Assembly (NCBI GenBank): GCA_903824185.1
Contig: CAIJVU010000003.1
Coordinates: forward strand, 109,434 to 145,839
DNA: 36,406 nucleotides
Origin: an uncultured Hyphomicrobiales bacterium
Lineage (GTDB): Bacteria > Pseudomonadota > Alphaproteobacteria > Rhizobiales > Beijerinckiaceae
Reading direction: 5' to 3'
In this document: positions 33,242-36,406 of the stretch, one piece after another
Layout of the letters: each line of letters starts with the position of its first letter
Position numbering within the stretch: position 1 is the stretch's first letter
Program-made: the position numbers and the translations under genes
The notes under the pieces: model-generated
The model's database searches: none
The model's input: only the letters and a program-made list of their open reading frames with translations
What the model was told of the DNA's origin: nothing

Positions 33242-34342
33242 TTAATTGAGCTTTTCCAGAACCAGATCGGCAATCGCCAAGGAGGAGGTCAGCCCCGGAC
33301 TTTCAATCCCAAACAAATTGACCAAGCCCGCATGGCCATGCACTTCCGGCCCGTCGATCCGGAAATCGGGGGCGGGATCATCTGGGCCGCAAATTTTGGG
33401 CCTGATCCCGGCATAGCCCGCGCTCAGGGCATTGTCGGGCAAGGCTGGCCAATAGCGGCGGATAGCCTCGTCAAAGCCTTCAAGGCGTCTGGGATCCACC
33501 TCGTAATCAAGGCTATCGATCCATTCGACATCCGGGCCGAAGCGCGCCTGTCCACCCAAATCAAGCGTCAGATGCACCCCCAATCCATGCGCATGCGGCG
33601 CCGGATAGATCAGATGCGAAAAGGGCGCGCGCCCCGACAACACAAAATAATTGCCCTTGGCATAAAGGGTGGGCGGAATATGTGTGGCGTCCAAGCCCGC
33701 CATTAGCCCTGCGGCACGCGATGCATGCAGGCCCGAACAATTGATCAGGCAATGCGTTGTCAAAGACAAGGGCTCGGCTCCCCCGCAAGTGACGTGAATG
33801 GAATTGCCCGAGAGATCCGCCTTTAAAAACGGCGTATGAAACGCAAACATGGCGCCATGAGCCTCCGCATCACCTTGCAGAGCCAGCATATAGGCATGGC
33901 TATCCATGATGCCTGTTGAGGGCGATAATAAAGCCCCCACACAAAACAAAGCCGGTTCCATGCGCATGGCCTCTTCGCCGCTGATCATGCTGAGATCATC
34001 ACAGCCATTGACCAGCCCTTTTTGCATCACGCCTTCGATGGCTTTTAATTCACTGTCATTGGTCGCCACAACCAATTTGCCGCAGCGTTTGAAGGGCACG
34101 CCATGGCTTTCCAGAAACGGATAAAGCGCCTTGCGACCGGCCACACACAAACGGGCTTTCAAACTCCCCGCCGGATAATAAAGCCCTGCATGGATGACCT
34201 CGCTATTGCGCGAAGATGTCTCCGTGCCAATGCCTTCGGCCTGATCAACAACAATCACCGACCGCCCAGACAAAGCCAAGGCGCGCGCGACCGCAAGCCC
34301 GACCACACCCGCACCAATCACAATGGCATCAATATCGGCCAC
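33242..34342 (-). CDS. FAD-dependent oxidoreductase, L-2-hydroxyglutarate oxidase-like (DAO family)
   Basis: The 366-residue flavoprotein has the dinucleotide motif [15 protein letters not shown] (G10-x-G12-x-x-G15) after a DIDAIV strand. [24 protein letters not shown] is the hallmark of the LhgO/L2HGDH branch, and the C-terminal FAD loop is [19 protein letters not shown]. The likely reaction is oxidation of L-2-hydroxyglutarate to 2-oxoglutarate, but other 2-hydroxy acids or amines are possible. GTG 34342 is chosen because AAGGAG lies seven bases upstream; the frame extends to a TTG at 34393. No glutarate or lysine catabolic gene is adjacent. Confidence 0.88.
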   Translation of the reverse strand: MADIDAIVIGAGVVGLAVARALALSGRSVIVVDQAEGIGTETSSRNSEVIHAGLYYPAGSLKARLCVAGRKALYPFLESHGVPFKRCGKLVVATNDSELKAIEGVMQKGLVNGCDDLSMISGEEAMRMEPALFCVGALLSPSTGIMDSHAYMLALQGDAEAHGAMFAFHTPFLKADLSGNSIHVTCGGAEPLSLTTHCLINCSGLHASRAAGLMAGLDATHIPPTLYAKGNYFVLSGRAPFSHLIYPAPHAHGLGVHLTLDLGGQARFGPDVEWIDSLDYEVDPRRLEGFDEAIRRYWPALPDNALSAGYAGIRPKICGPDDPAPDFRIDGPEVHGHAGLVNLFGIESPGLTSSLAIADLVLEKLN

Positions 34343-34414
34343 GGCTTTGCTCCTTCCCTGATCCGTCCGGTGTGCCCTGATTGTCTCAGGCAATCTTCGG
34401 CAATACCGGCCCGA

Positions 34415-36175
34415 TTAAATCGATTGTAAACTAAACAGACGCTCATAAACCTGCTTTTGCTGCATCAATTCGGCATGCGATCCATGTTCAACGATGCGTC
34501 CTGCTTCAAGCACATAAATGTGATCAGCCTGCATGATGGTGGAGAAACGATGCGCCACGAGCAAAGTGGTGCGACCTTTGCTCAAATCGGCCAAAGCCTC
34601 GCCAATGGCGGCGTCCGTCTCGGCATCCAAAGCCGATGTCGGCTCATCGAGCAATAAAATCGGTGCATTTTTCAAAAAGGCCCGCGCAATCGAAAGCCGC
34701 TGGCGCTGCCCGCCCGACAAGCGGCCGCCCAATTCCCCCACTTGTGTGTCATAGCCTTGCGGCATCAGCATAATAAAATCATGCGCATGGGCTGAGCGGG
34801 CCGCAGTTTCAATCTCGGCTTGCGTGGCCTCCGGTTTGCCGCGCCTGATATTATCGGCAATCGAGCCCTCGAACAAAAACACATCCTGACTAACAAGCGA
34901 TATGCTGTTGTAAAGACTGTCCGAGGTCACATGTTCGATATCTTGACCATCGATCAAGACGCGGCCTTGCTGGGGCGACCAGAAACGCAGCAATAAATTC
35001 AACACCGATGATTTGCCGCTGCCCGACACACCCACAAGGGCTGTCATTTGCCCCGCTTTGGCCTGCAAGGACACAGTATTCAAAACCATTTTATCGGCCT
35101 GATAGCCAAAGGACACATGATCAAGCTGCAGATTGCCCCCTGAGAGAACAAGCGGGACGGCATCAGCCTGATCCTGTTGAGCGGGCACGCGGTCAATCAA
35201 TTCATAAAGCATCCGCACCCCAATCGCGGCACCCGCCAGACTGAGATGCAGCCGTGCCAGACGACGCGCCGGATCGGTCAGCATCAGCAAGGCCGTGATG
35301 AAGGCAAAAAACTCACCGGGTGTGGCGCCATTGTAAATGACACTCCAGCCGCCATAGGCCACCACCAGCGCCACCGCGATCCCGCCCAATGTATCGATGA
35401 GCGGATTGGCACCGGCTTGCGAGCGCACCATGCGATTGGCGAGATCCTCCATATCGGCAATGGCGTTTTGCATCGAGAGGCGCAAGTGATCCTCAAGCCG
35501 AAAGGCTTTAACTATGCGGATGCCCTGCACGGATTCTTGCATGATCGCCACCAGCCGCGAAACGGTATCCACTTCGCGGGTAAATAATTTGCGTACTTTT
35601 TTGAGCATTTTCGACACGGCCAAAAACAGCAAGGGCATGCCGATCAAGGCAATGGCGGTGAGCAATGGATCCTGACTGATCATCACAAAAACCAGACTGA
35701 TCACCGTCAGCAAATCACGACCCAAACTGGTCGCCATCAGATTGAGGGCCGTGGCTGCCGCGCGCGCATTATGGGTCAGGCGTGTGATGAGTTCAGCTGA
35801 GCCCATCTCGTGAAAAAATGCCAAGTCCTGCCTAAGAATTGACGCGTAGAGGCGCTCTTGTATTTCAGCCACAATCTTGTTGCCAATCCGCGCCAGCAAG
35901 ACCTCCTGCCCATAGGCCGCCAGGCCTTTGGCCGTGTAGATCACCACCACCGCCACACAAATAATGGTCATGAACATCGGATCACGATCAATAAAGACCT
36001 TGTTGATCAGGTCTTTCATCATCCATGCACTGGCTGCCGTTGCGGCTGCGACAATCGCCATCAAAATAAAGGCGAGGATATAGCGCGAGGCAAAGCGCCT
36101 GATATTGTCGGCAAACAGCCGCTTCAATACAGGTCCGTCTTGTCCCACTAATTTTTCAATGGTCGAATTACGCAT
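34415..36175 (-). CDS. ABC exporter, MsbA-like fused permease and ATPase
   Basis: The 586-residue half-transporter has six transmembrane helices in residues about 30-300 and a nucleotide-binding domain after 350. Walker A is GVSGSGKS (382-389), the Q-loop is at Q430, the signature LSGGQ at 486-490, Walker B ILLLDE at 506-511 and the switch His at 542. It should dimerise and export a lipid or lipid-linked glycan. Whether it is the essential lipid A flippase or a paralogue cannot be decided. ATG 36175 lacks a clear ribosome site. The next gene upstream is a sugar-nucleotide synthase. Confidence 0.93.
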   Translation of the reverse strand: MRNSTIEKLVGQDGPVLKRLFADNIRRFASRYILAFILMAIVAAATAASAWMMKDLINKVFIDRDPMFMTIICVAVVVIYTAKGLAAYGQEVLLARIGNKIVAEIQERLYASILRQDLAFFHEMGSAELITRLTHNARAAATALNLMATSLGRDLLTVISLVFVMISQDPLLTAIALIGMPLLFLAVSKMLKKVRKLFTREVDTVSRLVAIMQESVQGIRIVKAFRLEDHLRLSMQNAIADMEDLANRMVRSQAGANPLIDTLGGIAVALVVAYGGWSVIYNGATPGEFFAFITALLMLTDPARRLARLHLSLAGAAIGVRMLYELIDRVPAQQDQADAVPLVLSGGNLQLDHVSFGYQADKMVLNTVSLQAKAGQMTALVGVSGSGKSSVLNLLLRFWSPQQGRVLIDGQDIEHVTSDSLYNSISLVSQDVFLFEGSIADNIRRGKPEATQAEIETAARSAHAHDFIMLMPQGYDTQVGELGGRLSGGQRQRLSIARAFLKNAPILLLDEPTSALDAETDAAIGEALADLSKGRTTLLVAHRFSTIMQADHIYVLEAGRIVEHGSHAELMQQKQVYERLFSLQSI

Positions 36176-36290
36176 GCGAAAACTTCATGATCCGGCAAAT
36201 GGCTGCATCGCCCTCAAAGCTAGCAACCGTGCAGGTTTCTAGCAGAGGCCTGCCCCCAAAGCCAGCAGAAGCTCCATCAACAGTCCCAAG

Positions 36291-36406
36291 CTAATGCTTT
36301 GGCAAACGGGCCAAAAGGGCCTTGATTTCCGAGGCACGGTCTTTCGGAGCCACAAAAATCCCTGTCTTGGTGGCGACAACCACCATATCTTCGAGACCCA
36401 ATGCCA
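36291..36406 (-). CDS. manC: Mannose-1-phosphate guanylyltransferase, C-terminal fragment
   Basis: Only the last 37 codons are inside the window; the gene continues to the right. The readable end GLEDMVVVATKTGIFVAPKD followed by RASEIKALLARLPKH matches the C-terminal strand and helix of GDP-mannose pyrophosphorylases. The stop comes right after this, so no mannose-6-phosphate isomerase cupin domain follows and the enzyme should be the short monofunctional type. GDP-mannose would supply the glycosyltransferases downstream in the run. The symbol is the conventional one for the function. Confidence 0.8.
   Translation of the reverse strand, partial: ALGLEDMVVVATKTGIFVAPKDRASEIKALLARLPKH

Overview
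The window comes from an alphaproteobacterium. GC content is moderately high, it carries a degenerate RcGTA-type gene transfer agent (GTA) head/tail cluster, and it has several small families typical of alphaproteobacteria (DUF1491, UPF0260/YcgN, DUF6456, a DUF5330-like protein beside SufE). The order within the class cannot be fixed from this sequence. There are no tRNA or rRNA genes, no CRISPR array and no insertion sequence, and no gene-free stretch exceeds about 300 bases; the longest gaps are 17457-17736, 11930-12143, 10338-10575 and 23443-23664.

Region 1 (1-10337) is a GTA cluster read leftwards: terS (g1), terL (g2), portal (g3), g3.5, a 56-residue ORF, prohead protease (g4), capsid (g5), connector (g6), head-tail adaptor (g7), tail terminator (g8), g12, g13 and the start of g14 at the left edge. 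Between g8 and g12 the canonical tail tube (g9), g10 and tape measure (g11) are absent; their place holds a rightward DUF465/YdcH-like gene. A rightward secreted S1-family serine protease gene sits between capsid and g6 with no spare bases on either side. The terS leader carries a TTGACA promoter and then an intrinsic terminator, and terL and portal are separated by three copies of a 20-bp unit spaced exactly 35 bp apart. Upstream lies an unrecognised Cys-rich ORF (9735-10337).

Region 2 (10500-18450) holds housekeeping and stress genes: a leftward operon of peptidoglycan-binding membrane protein, DUF1491 and UPF0260; a rightward pair of DUF5330-like protein and SufE; a divergent pair of DUF6456 and DUF6477-like proteins around a promoter with a dyad; msrB; chrA; a two-helix membrane protein with a long Pro/Gln-rich linker; and an iron superoxide dismutase.

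Region 3 (18450-27800) holds an HpnK/ChbG-type deacetylase divergent from a polyprenyl-phosphate-type GT2 and the lipid II flippase MurJ, then an M20 dipeptidase divergent from the two methylmalonyl-CoA mutase subunits (propionate catabolism).

Region 4 (27800-36406) is a leftward run: the end of mannose-1-phosphate guanylyltransferase, an MsbA-like ABC exporter, an LhgO-like FAD oxidoreductase, a DUF1003 membrane protein, GT4 and GT2 glycosyltransferases, a Rhizobium-type (class 3) L-asparaginase and a lipoprotein alpha/beta hydrolase. The sugar nucleotide, transferase and exporter genes suggest cell-surface glycan or lipid synthesis.
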